This document shows positions 1 through 8,154 of a stretch of DNA of 64,000 nucleotides, one piece after another. Made by a program: the position numbers and the translations under genes. The stretch is from NCBI GenBank assembly GCA_041740995.1, contig JBGSKY010000269.1, forward strand, positions 1-64,000, given 5' to 3'. Below the pieces are notes generated by a model. The model worked only from the letters and a program-made list of their open reading frames with translations. It ran no database searches and was not told the origin of the DNA. How positions within the stretch are numbered: the first letter of the stretch is position 1; each line of letters starts with the position of its first letter. This stretch comes from JBGSKY01 sp041740995 (lineage in GTDB: Bacteria > Planctomycetota > Planctomycetia > Pirellulales > Pirellulaceae).

Positions 1-203
1 GTTCCGTTTCTGCGAACGTGAACGGTCTGTTAACTATTTGTCTCTGTTAATCAGAGAGACAGAGAAGTTTTGGCAAAAAAGCGGGCTGACGAACGAGACC
101 AGGCCGGTTACATTCGTCTCTCGAAACAACGAGGTTCGGAAAGAGAACCGCTGGAAGTCTGAGAGAGAATCGCGAAAGACCGCGAAAACTGGGGCCGGAA
201 ACG
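1..203. other. Non-coding left edge
   Basis: I see no convincing gene here. Short open frames on both strands run into the tRNA and its terminator and have no recognisable product. The stretch lies downstream of the tRNA-Asn transcription unit. Confidence 0.5.
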
Positions 204-241
204 AAAAAACGCCCGTCGGCCATCTCTGGCATACGGGCGTT
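204..241 (-). terminator. Intrinsic terminator of tRNA-Asn
   Basis: Read on the minus strand this is a 9 bp perfect stem (AACGCCCGT at 241-233 pairing with ACGGGCGTT at 216-208) with a 16 nt loop, directly followed by a run of T from the six A residues at 204-209. It sits 38 bases past the 3' end of the tRNA. A second small hairpin (254-272, GAAAAGGT/ACCTTTTC) lies between the tRNA and this terminator and may mark 3' processing. Confidence 0.8.
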
Positions 242-278
242 AACTGCGGTGTCGAAAAGGTCGAACCTTTTCAACGAG

Positions 279-351
279 CTCCCCCGGCAGGGCTCGAACC
301 TGCGACACGCGGATTAACAGTCCGCTGCTCTGCCAACTGAGCTACAAGGGA
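279..351 (-). tRNA. trnN: tRNA-Asn (GTT)
   Basis: A 73 nt cloverleaf on the minus strand. The 7 bp acceptor stem (TCCCTTG/CGGGGGA with two G-T pairs), the D arm containing AGCTCAGTTGGCAGAGC, the anticodon stem GCGGA/TCCGC with loop CTGTTAA (anticodon GTT, complement of 316-318), and the T arm GCAGG-TTCGAGC-CCTGC are all present. The discriminator base is G and CCA is not encoded. It decodes AAC/AAT asparagine codons. It stands alone, with a strong terminator 38 bases downstream. Confidence 0.96.
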
Positions 352-736
352 ATTTATCGTGGGAGACTGCCAGATTCGTGCCGACTGACCCACCACTGGT
401 AGCGAAAATATAACGCTTCAAATCGATTGTCGCGAGGGGGATTCACTATTTTTATCGACGCTCAAAAAGCAACTCCCTGATCTCGTCTGCTACGGTCGGT
501 TTACGGATGAAAGCGATCGTTCGCGTGCAGCAGACTAGCCAAATCACTTGTCATTCAAAACATTTTCACGAATCAGCCAATGCTCTAAATTTGTATTCTT
601 AGTTGCATTTAACTTGGATCTTGCTTGCCAAGATTTCTAAGCCGCAATTTCGCCAACACATGGATTTTTTGCAAATTTGCTTTTTATACGAATCGAATTT
701 CTTTCGAAGTATCAGCAGTTTCTTCGTACGAAAAGA
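352..736. other. Intergenic region upstream of tRNA-Asn
   Basis: No gene is supported. The part next to the tRNA must hold its promoter on the minus strand, and a TATATT-like box is visible about 50 bases upstream of the tRNA, but no good -35 box is obvious. The rest is the downstream side of the DUF2752 gene. Confidence 0.4.
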
Positions 737-1201
737 TCAAACAATCAAAAGCCCGATCCACTGGACAAAAGCAGCTACTAGACCAAGAAGCAGCAGCCAC
801 AAAACGACTCGCGAGTACCAGCCATCGCGCGAGCTTTGACCTCGAATTGAAATTATTGGCAGAACAATAGCTGACAGCAGAGCAGTTACCGCCAATATCG
901 TACCGCCCAAGTTGACTTTCGCCGCCATCCACAGCGATCCATGCATAAAATGCGACCATGACGTCGTCATTCCGCAGGCTGGGCATCGCACTCCGAAGAG
1001 AACTATCGAGCTGCATGGCGGCAAACCTAACTGCTGATGAGTACCCAAACCTTCGGCCGCCGGCGTGAGTCGAGCCGCTGTTACCAGTAGCGCCCATATT
1101 CCAACACTAGCAAATCCTAAAGCCGCACGTTCCCAATGCTTCAGGGGCCAACGCAACGGCATGGCGATGAATTGACCAGGAACTTTTTTTGGCTCGGACA
1201 T
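737..1201 (-). CDS. DUF2752 membrane protein
   Basis: A 154-residue integral membrane protein. The diagnostic element of DUF2752 is seen near residues 68-80, RCPACGMTTSW, a CPxCG-T motif placed just before a hydrophobic helix. Three hydrophobic segments are visible: about residues 27-45, 93-117 and 130-152. The family is widespread in planctomycetes, Bacteroidetes and actinobacteria and has no proven function; the paired cysteines suggest metal binding or a redox role (inference). ATG start at 1199-1201. The next gene upstream on the same strand ends 84 bases away, so co-transcription with it is possible. Confidence 0.8.
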   Translation of the reverse strand: MSEPKKVPGQFIAMPLRWPLKHWERAALGFASVGIWALLVTAARLTPAAEGLGTHQQLGLPPCSSIVLFGVRCPACGMTTSWSHFMHGSLWMAAKVNLGGTILAVTALLSAIVLPIISIRGQSSRDGWYSRVVLWLLLLGLVAAFVQWIGLLIV

Positions 1202-1284
1202 AACGCTGGGCGGCGAAAGAATGCGAGAGGTTTGAACGAGGCGAAAGGATCGAATGGGTCGCGCCCTGCAGCGTGTCTTGTTCG

Positions 1285-2679
1285 CTATTTTGCCAGCGCT
1301 TCAAAACCGTCCGGCAGCTCTGCTTTGGGCCATCGATACCCCAACCCCGGAGCATCAAGTAGTTCCGTTGGAAGTACGCCTCCGATGATCCGAAATAATG
1401 GCTGATAGAGCTGTTCCCAAGCTTCATTCGCTGCCGGGCAGTATTGCCGACCGTTTCCTTCAACTGCGGTGATGCCGTCCAGGTGAGCGGCAATTGAAGC
1501 AGAGGCGAGGAAGGAAGAACCAACGCAGGTTAAATCCTGCATGTACAACGACATGTTTTTGGATCGAGCGGCCGCAGCGAGCAAAATAGTCTCCGTGATG
1601 GTCTTGCAAGCTTTCAGAGCAATTCCAGTATACCCAAGCTGGCTTGCTAATTTCAGCGATTCAATTCCCACCAGCGACTCGTCAACGACCACTGGCGTAA
1701 GCCTTCCAACGCGGTGCATTGTGATGTCTTTACGAGACTGCATCAGTCGAGTCGTCGGTTGCTCGATGTATTGCAAACGTTCAAGGACCGTTCGGCTGAG
1801 TCGATCAACACGTTCGATGAAGTCGATGACGTAGTCCTCGTTGGGGCAAGCCTCATTGAAGTCCAGCGAGTATGCCCACGTTCGCGAGAGCGACTGACGA
1901 GTCGCAATGCGATCAATTTCAATAACGCGGCCAACGTCCCAATCTAAATCGGTGCCGCAGAGTTTAATCTTTAAATGAGTCAATTGTTCGGCAGCGATCC
2001 ATTCCTCCAGAGTTTCTGGACGACCGTCGTTGATGCGACCGCTTTGATCGCGCGCTGAAAGCGGATCCAGTGCGCCTACTAAATGGTAAAGCGAGAGCGT
2101 TGTCTGTGGTGTTTCTCGAACGCCGGTGGAAATGTTGACACCGGCATAGTCTGGCCCGAAAAAGTCGCTCAAATCGCTCGCTAAAAACTCCGGACCAAGG
2201 CAAGCGAAACTGGAGCGTTGATGGTAGCGTCCAAAGGCATCGTGGACCGCTGCGTCGATTGCCGAACAAGCTAGCAAAACAGCTAGGTCTGGAATCGGCT
2301 CCGTTAATTTCATTTTTGCGGCCAGCGACACCGCAACATTTTTCGCTTCTTTGATCAAGTTCGTGCCGAAGCGAAGAGGGTGCGGACCGAATTCAAGGTC
2401 GCCAGCAATTTTGACCAATTCCGAAACCAGCCCGCCAACGATTCGGACGGTTTGATCTGGCGGTAGGGTCTTGGAAGGCCATGCCCAAGACGCACCAAGC
2501 GTCATTTCGCCGATCCCTAGCCCACGACGTCGCTTACCTTTTTCCTCAACTGCGACGCAAACGCGCTGCAGTGAAACATCGTTGACTGTTCGGTTGCCAA
2601 ATCGCATCGGCAAACGGTAGTCGAATTTTTGGACAGAGGAGCTGACATCGGCGATTCGAAAAGTCGCTGATTTTATCAT
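1285..2679 (-). CDS. Enolase-superfamily enzyme (mandelate racemase/muconate lactonizing type)
   Basis: A 464-residue protein with the two-domain layout of the enolase superfamily. The barrel ligands and acid/base residues are all readable: KxK at 237-239 (THLKIKL), Asp near 273 (YSLDFNE), Glu near 306 (YIEQPT), Asp near 333 (VVVDESL) and Lys at 356 (GIALKACK). These bind Mg2+ and abstract the alpha proton of a carboxylate substrate. The KxK plus late Lys pattern fits the muconate-lactonizing/dipeptide-epimerase subgroup. At 464 residues it is about 90 longer than usual, with an insertion near residues 150-225. The substrate cannot be told from sequence; o-succinylbenzoate synthase is an alternative but no menaquinone genes are near. 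Confidence 0.85.
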   Translation of the reverse strand: MIKSATFRIADVSSSVQKFDYRLPMRFGNRTVNDVSLQRVCVAVEEKGKRRRGLGIGEMTLGASWAWPSKTLPPDQTVRIVGGLVSELVKIAGDLEFGPHPLRFGTNLIKEAKNVAVSLAAKMKLTEPIPDLAVLLACSAIDAAVHDAFGRYHQRSSFACLGPEFLASDLSDFFGPDYAGVNISTGVRETPQTTLSLYHLVGALDPLSARDQSGRINDGRPETLEEWIAAEQLTHLKIKLCGTDLDWDVGRVIEIDRIATRQSLSRTWAYSLDFNEACPNEDYVIDFIERVDRLSRTVLERLQYIEQPTTRLMQSRKDITMHRVGRLTPVVVDESLVGIESLKLASQLGYTGIALKACKTITETILLAAAARSKNMSLYMQDLTCVGSSFLASASIAAHLDGITAVEGNGRQYCPAANEAWEQLYQPLFRIIGGVLPTELLDAPGLGYRWPKAELPDGFEALAK

Positions 2680-3736
2680 CGGTTAAGGTTTGCCTTGATC
2701 GGAAATTGAAGCGAAAGTGTGGGAAGGATGAAAGTTAGCGAAATTGGTGCGGTTTTTGGGGCCGCGCGAGGAACTGGAGGGCTTGCGACCGGCCGCTTTC
2801 GTTGATTCCTGAAGTGGACATTCTAGCGGGTTAGGCTGCGGATTATCAGAGGTCAAAGTCGCCGAACTTTACAAGCTTTCAACTTTGAAGAAACTGTTAA
2901 AATTTTCCATCTTTGCAAAATATATCTCTTGACTTGCGGTAAAAGACGTGAAATGCAGATAGTCCGGCGGAAGCGGTCAATCTCTCTAAAGTAATACCCC
3001 TGTTTGGAACGAAACTTAGTCCTGGACAGCTTATTCTGTTTTTACGCGGTGCTATGGTTGTTGCGAGACAATCCGGCAAACCGTTCGAATGGATCGAAGC
3101 TGGCTAATTGTTAGGGGGGAATTTATTCACAGACCGCATTCTCTCGGTGAGGTCTGTCGCAAGCCGTCGAACCGGCGAGGTACCTTTGTGTACTAAACGG
3201 GTTCAACCGCGTCGGCTTGCGGTACGGAGTAATCCGTTCCGATATCCTTTCTAGTGTTTGGCCGGCTTTGCAAGACAGCTCGAAGCAAGCCTGAAGCCTA
3301 TCGTCGACCATTTCCGTAATTGGGGTGCGGTGAGGATTGGCCGCGGTTTTATGACTTGCCGAGGTGGAGATCAATCGATCGGTCGTTGTTGAAACTGAAT
3401 TTGCAGAGGATTCGTCTGCGTGATCGGAAATGGATTTCCAATTGCTGGACTAACCGCCTCCGTTCAGGATGACCTGGACCCAGTTGTTTCTGGGCTGATG
3501 ACCGCTGCATCGCTGATGGCTCAACAAGCCGTGTGTGATGTGACGACTGACGATTTAACGGATTAGTTTTGTTTGCGAAGGGATTCGCTGGCAAACCGAA
3601 ATCGTAATTGTCGGAATCTATCAGCCTGCGAACAAATGCGGGACATCCGAACGTAAATGTACTGGGCTGGCAACAGTCGGGTATGTCTACGCTGCAAACA
3701 ATGAGTTCAGACAAATAGGTAACGGAGATTAATTTT
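2680..3736. other. 1 kb non-coding region with paired hairpins
   Basis: No open frame here looks like a gene: those present are short, lack recognisable motifs and overlap each other. Two strong stem-loops sit back to back: 3129-3157 (ACAGACC/GGTCTGT) and 3158-3221 (CGCAAGCCG/CGGCTTGCG with a partly paired interior including GAACC/GGTTC). Downstream is the start of the HTH-receiver regulator. The region could hold a small RNA or a long structured leader, but I recognise no known RNA family (RNase P, tmRNA and SRP signatures were looked for and not seen). Confidence 0.4.
3129..3221. repeat. Back-to-back stem-loops in intergenic region
   Basis: Two adjacent inverted repeats. The first has a 7 bp stem and 15 nt loop (3129-3135 with 3151-3157). 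The second begins at the very next base and has a 9 bp perfect outer stem (3158-3166 with 3213-3221) with further pairing inside. Neither is followed by a T run on either strand, so they do not look like ordinary intrinsic terminators. Confidence 0.55.
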
Positions 3737-4309
3737 ATGAAGGTGTTCACCACGGGACAGGTCGCTAAGATCTGTAAGGTGGCCCCACGAACCGTTAGCA
3801 AATGGTTCGACTCCGGCCGACTCAAAGGGTACCGCATCCCTGGTTCACAAGACCGCCGCATCCCCCGCGAGTATCTGATCAAATTTCTCAAGGAGCATGG
3901 TATGCCCCTTGGAGACTTGGAAGATGAGGCCATGGCCAAAGTCTTGATCGTCGCGCAAGATCAAGTGCTTATCGAAAATTTGAAGCGCGAGCTGCCTCCG
4001 GAAAAAAGCTTTAAGGTTTCTGTTGCCGCTAGCGGCTTCGAAGCTGGAATTCAAGCTGAGAGCTTCCATCCGGACTGCATGATTGTTGACTTCTCGATCG
4101 GAAAAATCGAAGCCTTGCAGATTTGTCAAAATCTCCGCAAGAACCTCGACTTCACCGAAATTACGTTGATTGCATTGCTGCCAGATGACGGCTCAGTAAT
4201 GAGCTTTGATCGTTCAGCGATTAATGAGACGTTCAAGAAGCCATTCGATGCTCGATTGCTTGCTGAACGACTTCGCACCCTCATCGGTGCTAAGAAGGAA
4301 TTGGTATAG
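3737..4309 (+). CDS. Excisionase/MerR-type HTH protein with receiver-like domain
   Basis: A 190-residue regulator. Residues 1-55 form a winged helix-turn-helix of the excisionase/HTH_17 type (FTTGQVAKICKVAP...VSKWFDSGRLKGYRIPGS), a DNA-binding fold. Residues 66-186 resemble a response-regulator receiver: strand KVLIVAQD, a central Asp in CMIVDFSIG and a conserved Lys in TFKKPFD. The acidic pair normally following the first strand is reduced to AQD and the switch Thr/Ser position reads Leu (LIALLP), so phosphorylation may be altered. GGAG lies 8 bases before the ATG. No sensor kinase is adjacent. Known planctomycete architecture; target genes unknown. Confidence 0.8.
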   Translation: MKVFTTGQVAKICKVAPRTVSKWFDSGRLKGYRIPGSQDRRIPREYLIKFLKEHGMPLGDLEDEAMAKVLIVAQDQVLIENLKRELPPEKSFKVSVAASGFEAGIQAESFHPDCMIVDFSIGKIEALQICQNLRKNLDFTEITLIALLPDDGSVMSFDRSAINETFKKPFDARLLAERLRTLIGAKKELV

Positions 4310-4366
4310 CTTACGGATCAAACCGTAGCTGGCCAGTTGCAGCGGAGTGTCGGCTCTCGACAATAT

Positions 4367-4419
4367 TAAAGCCTCACGATGAACACGTGCGTAAAGCATT
4401 TGACATCGATGAGGCTTTA
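4367..4419. terminator. Bidirectional terminator between convergent genes
   Basis: An inverted repeat of 10 bp (TAAAGCCTCA at 4367-4376 with TGAGGCTTTA at 4410-4419), extended by 5 bp (CGATG/CATCG) past a single bulged A, with a 22 nt loop. The plus-strand read-through side continues TTTATTT; the minus side continues TTTAATATT. It begins 58 bases after the stop of the HTH-receiver gene and faces the 3' end of the minus-strand gene at 4535, the expected place for a two-way terminator. Confidence 0.7.
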
Positions 4420-4534
4420 TTTATTTGGTGAGCCGAATTTATTTAGAAGGCTGCAACCTCAAGGCCGGCTTGTCGATCTGGATTGCCTTAAAAGCCTTAA
4501 AATAAGACGTGTTTACTCAATTCCAATCGCAAAG

Positions 4535-5611
4535 TTATTGTTCGTCAGCGTCGAGCGACCTAAGCCCACGCATTGCATTGGTCGGCTTAATTTTTTCATC
4601 GATGATCGCATCGAGAATGACGTCGACGTTTCGATGCCAACCGCCAATCAATTTGTTTTCGTTAGCGTAATGTTCAACTTCGCTAATTAAAAATCGCTTT
4701 CTAGTTGCTAGCCGATATGCTTTGGTGACGCTCTTTTCTGGGAAGATACCTGACGAATCGTAGTCAGTAATGATGACGCTCCCAAGCACCGTGCATTCGC
4801 GGACTGATCGCGGCGTCGAGTATGCATTCATGTATACCAATTCTTGGCGCTCTTTGTCGGTTGCAAAGAGATGATTTTCAAGCTCTTGCTCGCCTTCGAC
4901 TTCGCGTCCACGAACGAACGCGAATTCGAAGTGGTCATCAGTCCGATACTTGGAAACCTGAATACTGTTCTTAAAAAGCAACACCAATGTCCGCAGTTCA
5001 TCGGGTTTGATGATTGGCGATGGACTGTTACGGAAAACGCCGAGCGAGTGAAACTCGCGAACCGCATTGGCAACAACCTTTTCGAAATCCTTGCTCACCT
5101 TTGCCCCTTGATAAGGTGCCGTCAATGCAAATGGGCGATGATGAAAGTAGAGCTTTCGATCGAGCAAATCACGACGAACTCTGGCTTGAATGATGACGTA
5201 ATTGTCATCCAAGTATTGAAGAATCTGTCGGCCGCTGAGCGATGGCAAGCTGTTTTGGTCTCCTCGTTCGATTTCCAAACCGACTGAAAGAATACTTCTG
5301 CGTGAACTGGCGATTGCGTAACCTTTGGTTGCTGTGCGACGATCTCGGGCACTCAGGTAGGGTGCGAAAGATGCCATCTCCAGGGCCTCGCCACCCATTA
5401 TGATATCGCAGCTTTCGCCGATACTGCGACGATGCGCTGCTTCGATTTCTAAGGTACCAATCGGCAGCGTGTCGATGGTTTTCACCTCCTTAAATTCGTC
5501 GATTGCCCAGCCTTGTGACATTCCCAAGAGCAATGCGACGCCTGTCCAAACCGCGATCAATCGATTTGGAACCATGATTCTCGCGAGACCTGTCGATGTT
5601 TGAATTTGCAT
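4535..5611 (-). CDS. Exported protein of unknown function
   Basis: A 358-residue protein I do not recognise. The N-terminus has a likely signal peptide (residues 1-36, hydrophobic core LIAVWTGVALLLGM, possible cleavage after GWA). The mature part is mixed alpha/beta in appearance, rich in charged residues, without cysteine pairs, repeats or membrane segments. The C-terminal third holds the phrase SVIITDYDSSGIFP and a lysine-rich LATRKRFLISEVEHYANENK. ATG at 5609-5611. The next gene upstream is divergent, so the 400-base gap must hold both promoters. Confidence 0.7.
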   Translation of the reverse strand: MQIQTSTGLARIMVPNRLIAVWTGVALLLGMSQGWAIDEFKEVKTIDTLPIGTLEIEAAHRRSIGESCDIIMGGEALEMASFAPYLSARDRRTATKGYAIASSRRSILSVGLEIERGDQNSLPSLSGRQILQYLDDNYVIIQARVRRDLLDRKLYFHHRPFALTAPYQGAKVSKDFEKVVANAVREFHSLGVFRNSPSPIIKPDELRTLVLLFKNSIQVSKYRTDDHFEFAFVRGREVEGEQELENHLFATDKERQELVYMNAYSTPRSVRECTVLGSVIITDYDSSGIFPEKSVTKAYRLATRKRFLISEVEHYANENKLIGGWHRNVDVILDAIIDEKIKPTNAMRGLRSLDADEQ

Positions 5612-6011
5612 TGATGAGGTTTCCTCGATGTAAAGCGAACTCGATAATTGTGCTGCAAATAAGTACGGCCGGTTTTACTTTACCGAATTCAAGGACATTC
5701 AAAGCGAAAAATTGGCCATTCAAAAGACCCAAAGTCGCTTGGCAAGTGTTGGCAATAGAGACTACTATTTATACTCTGGTAGGCTACAATAGCGGTCGGA
5801 ACTACCTTAAGATAAGCCTGTCGAATTCTTGTACTCATTCAAATTGCATTTGTCAGCTTGTTGACGACCGATGCAACATGCAAGCTGAGTACCGAAAACG
5901 ACGATCGCCACATAGGTCCGATACCTCTGCGTCGCTGTCTCGCTCCATTTTAGTCGCTGAGCGAGGTGGTGTCGCGCCAAGTCCTGATTTTACGAAAGAA
6001 AGCTCGCTTCT
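5612..6011. other. Divergent promoter region
   Basis: A 400-base gap between two divergent genes, the exported unknown at 4535-5611 and the TAT oxidoreductase at 6012. It is AT-richer than the flanking genes. No clear operator or RNA structure was found. Confidence 0.4.
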
Positions 6012-7403
6012 ATGACCTCACAAACCTCACGTCGTTCATTTCTAGGAAAAACAGCCGCAGCGTCCGCTGTTGGCTTCAGCGCTCCACTAATACTGCCGCG
6101 GCTTGCCAAGGCGCAAGGGAGCAACGACAAACTGACCGTTGCCGCGATTGGGGTGGGCGGACGTGGAAGCGGAATCAGCAATCAGGCAGCGGACATAGGA
6201 AAGATGATCGCTTGCTGCGACGTAGATGCACGAAATGCGAAGAGATTCGCTGAGAGTCGCGCCGAGAAAGGTGACGATCTGAAAACTTACAACGATTATC
6301 GCGAGATGCTCGATACCGAAAAGGACGTCGACGCGGTCATTATCGGAACGCCAGACCATTGGCATGTGAAGATTGCAATTGATGCGTTGAAGGCAGGCAA
6401 GCATGTTTACTGTGAAAAGCCACTGACACTAACGTTGGAAGAAGGCAAGCTGGTGAAGGAAGCTGTAGCGAAGTACGGCAAAACCTTCCAAGTTGGAACT
6501 CAACAACGCAGCGAGTATGACTATAACTTTTTGCGGGCCGTAGCGCTCTGCCAAAGCGGCCGCCTTGGCAGCAAGTTGACTGCGATCAGTTCAGTGGGTG
6601 CCGCCGCTTCTCGCAGCGAAGACAAGGATCATCCGTTTGGTCCTTTCGAAGTCACCGAACCACCAAAATCACTCGATTGGGATTTATGGCAAGGGCCAGC
6701 TCAGGCGGTTGATTTCTGTAAAGAACGCGTCGGCTGGAATTTCCGTTGGTGGTACGAATACTCCGGTGGTCAAGTTACCGATTGGGGCGTTCATCATACC
6801 GATATCGCATTCTGGGCCCTGGCAGGTTCGGACGGACAAGCCATTGCGGCCGAGGGTACTGGGGAATTCATGGGCGCTACTCGTGAAGAGGATCTGGCGT
6901 TTCTTACCGGCGAAATTCCAATCACGAAGATGCCGCAAGCTTGGAATGTCGCTCACACTTTCGACGTTGACATCACCGTTTCGACCGGCAATGTGATCAA
7001 GCTTGTTAGCGGACCAAACGAATTGATTCTCGAAGGCGAGCTGGGCAAGTTGCGAGTCAATCGCGGCGGTATCAAGGGCAAACCGGTTGAGGATCTTGCA
7101 CAAGACGCAAAAGCCAATGCTGAAATCGAAGAATTGATGGTCAAGCTGTACGGCGGTGAATTGCCAAAGGGTGGCATGCCGCACATGCAAAACTTCTTTG
7201 ACTGTATCGCCTCTGGTAAGGAACCAGTCGCAAATGTTCGCGAACACGTTCGCGCAGTTAACGCGTGCCATTTGGCTAACATCGCACTTGTTGCCGGTCG
7301 ACGGGTCGAATACGATCCTGATTCGATGTCGTTCAAGAACGATAAACAAGCCGATGCAATGATCGCTCGCAAAAAGCGTTCGGGCTTCGAAATTACAGTT
7401 TAA
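6012..7403 (+). CDS. TAT-exported Gfo/Idh/MocA oxidoreductase
   Basis: A 463-residue NAD(P)-dependent sugar dehydrogenase-like protein. Residues 1-34 are a twin-arginine signal (SRRSFLGKTAAASAVGFSAP), predicting export folded with its cofactor. The Rossmann fold begins at about 40 with VAAIGVGGRGSGI, and the family signature EKPLTLT (about residues 135-141) carries the catalytic Lys. The C-terminal half has the substrate-domain phrase WWYEYSGGQVTDWGVHHTDI. Planctomycetes carry dozens of such paralogs, thought to act on sugars or polyols from polysaccharide breakdown; the substrate is not predictable. Start chosen because the RR motif follows it at once. The next gene starts 38 bases downstream. 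Confidence 0.93.
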   Translation: MTSQTSRRSFLGKTAAASAVGFSAPLILPRLAKAQGSNDKLTVAAIGVGGRGSGISNQAADIGKMIACCDVDARNAKRFAESRAEKGDDLKTYNDYREMLDTEKDVDAVIIGTPDHWHVKIAIDALKAGKHVYCEKPLTLTLEEGKLVKEAVAKYGKTFQVGTQQRSEYDYNFLRAVALCQSGRLGSKLTAISSVGAAASRSEDKDHPFGPFEVTEPPKSLDWDLWQGPAQAVDFCKERVGWNFRWWYEYSGGQVTDWGVHHTDIAFWALAGSDGQAIAAEGTGEFMGATREEDLAFLTGEIPITKMPQAWNVAHTFDVDITVSTGNVIKLVSGPNELILEGELGKLRVNRGGIKGKPVEDLAQDAKANAEIEELMVKLYGGELPKGGMPHMQNFFDCIASGKEPVANVREHVRAVNACHLANIALVAGRRVEYDPDSMSFKNDKQADAMIARKKRSGFEITV

Positions 7404-7440
7404 TTTTCTGAAACCGCTCGCCAACGACTGACGGAATCCT

Positions 7441-8112
7441 TTGATCCAGCCGTCCAAAATCTTGAAACTTGAGACGGAAATTGCCTCTGCAACTTCCGTT
7501 GACCAGCCATGGCGAACGACGCTATTCGAAGCTCTCGCAACAGGCGTTCAAGTTCAGATACCAGTTTCCAAGCCGCACGATCTATTCGCCGCGGCGATGC
7601 CATTTGAGGGCAGGTTGCTGGTCCAAGGCAATCTTGGCGATTACGCTTTTTCCAATCTCCAGCAGCTCGACGTAACCATTCTGGGAAACGTCGGCTATGC
7701 GGCCGGACAATCGATGCATAGTGGCGTCTTGCAAGTCAACGGGGACGTAGGCGACTTTTTTGCCACCAATGCCTCCGGCGGAATAGCAGTTGTCAACGGA
7801 AATGTCGCAAACGATTTAGCCGCTGGCATTCGCGACGGAGCGGTGTTGATCAGCGGAAACGTCGGTCATCGCGCTGGAAGAGCGATGCGTGGCGGCGTGA
7901 TTGTGATTGCCGGTGATTGTGGTGAACAGTTAGGTTATCGCGCAGCGATCGGAACAATTTACGTCAGCGGCAAAGTCAGCTCACTTTTTTCCGCAATGGT
8001 CGAGCGACGAATGCGCGAGCCGGATCGCTTGAGATTAAGCTTGGTCCTCGCGCAATGCAAAACTGCGGCATCCGTAAAAGACTTTCGAGTCTTCAAAGCA
8101 GAACCACGTTGA
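7441..8112 (+). CDS. Stand-alone GXGXG-domain protein (glutamate synthase domain 3 / FwdC-like)
   Basis: A 223-residue protein made almost wholly of a right-handed beta-helix with GXGXG-type repeats from about residue 57 to 185, e.g. VQGNLGDYAF, ILGNVGYAAGQSMHSG, VNGDVGDFFA, ISGNVGHRAGRAMRGG and IAGDCGEQLGYRA. This fold is the C-terminal domain of the large subunit of glutamate synthase and subunit C of formylmethanofuran dehydrogenase. Only this domain is present. Start is TTG at 7441, forced by an in-frame TGA at 7429; no ATG lies before residue 53. It follows the oxidoreductase by 37 bases and precedes the next gene by 42, so the three may be one operon. Confidence 0.8.
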   Translation: MIQPSKILKLETEIASATSVDQPWRTTLFEALATGVQVQIPVSKPHDLFAAAMPFEGRLLVQGNLGDYAFSNLQQLDVTILGNVGYAAGQSMHSGVLQVNGDVGDFFATNASGGIAVVNGNVANDLAAGIRDGAVLISGNVGHRAGRAMRGGVIVIAGDCGEQLGYRAAIGTIYVSGKVSSLFSAMVERRMREPDRLRLSLVLAQCKTAASVKDFRVFKAEPR

Positions 8113-8154
8113 ACGACGGCATTACGTTCGCAAACTTGCTGCAGGCAAAGAATC

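Noticed and set aside
38..340. 100-residue open frame on the plus strand
   Set aside because: It runs through the tRNA-Asn and its terminator in antisense and has no recognisable motif.
684..1097. 137-residue minus-strand open frame
   Set aside because: It lies in another frame of the DUF2752 gene, which has the diagnostic CPxCG motif.
1285..2679. o-succinylbenzoate synthase (menC) as the identity of the enolase-superfamily gene
   Set aside because: The catalytic residues fit but no menaquinone gene is near and the length is about 90 residues more than usual; kept at superfamily level.
3258..3272. Possible sigma54 promoter (TGGCC...TTGCA)
   Set aside because: The GG to GC spacing is two bases short of the -24/-12 consensus.
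3349..3939. 196-residue open frame on the minus strand
   Set aside because: It overlaps the start of the well-supported HTH-receiver gene on the other strand and its composition (Arg, Ser, Pro, Cys) is that of a shadow frame.
6684..7457. 257-residue minus-strand open frame
   Set aside because: It lies inside the TAT oxidoreductase gene in antisense, with Cys/His/Phe-rich text and no family likeness.
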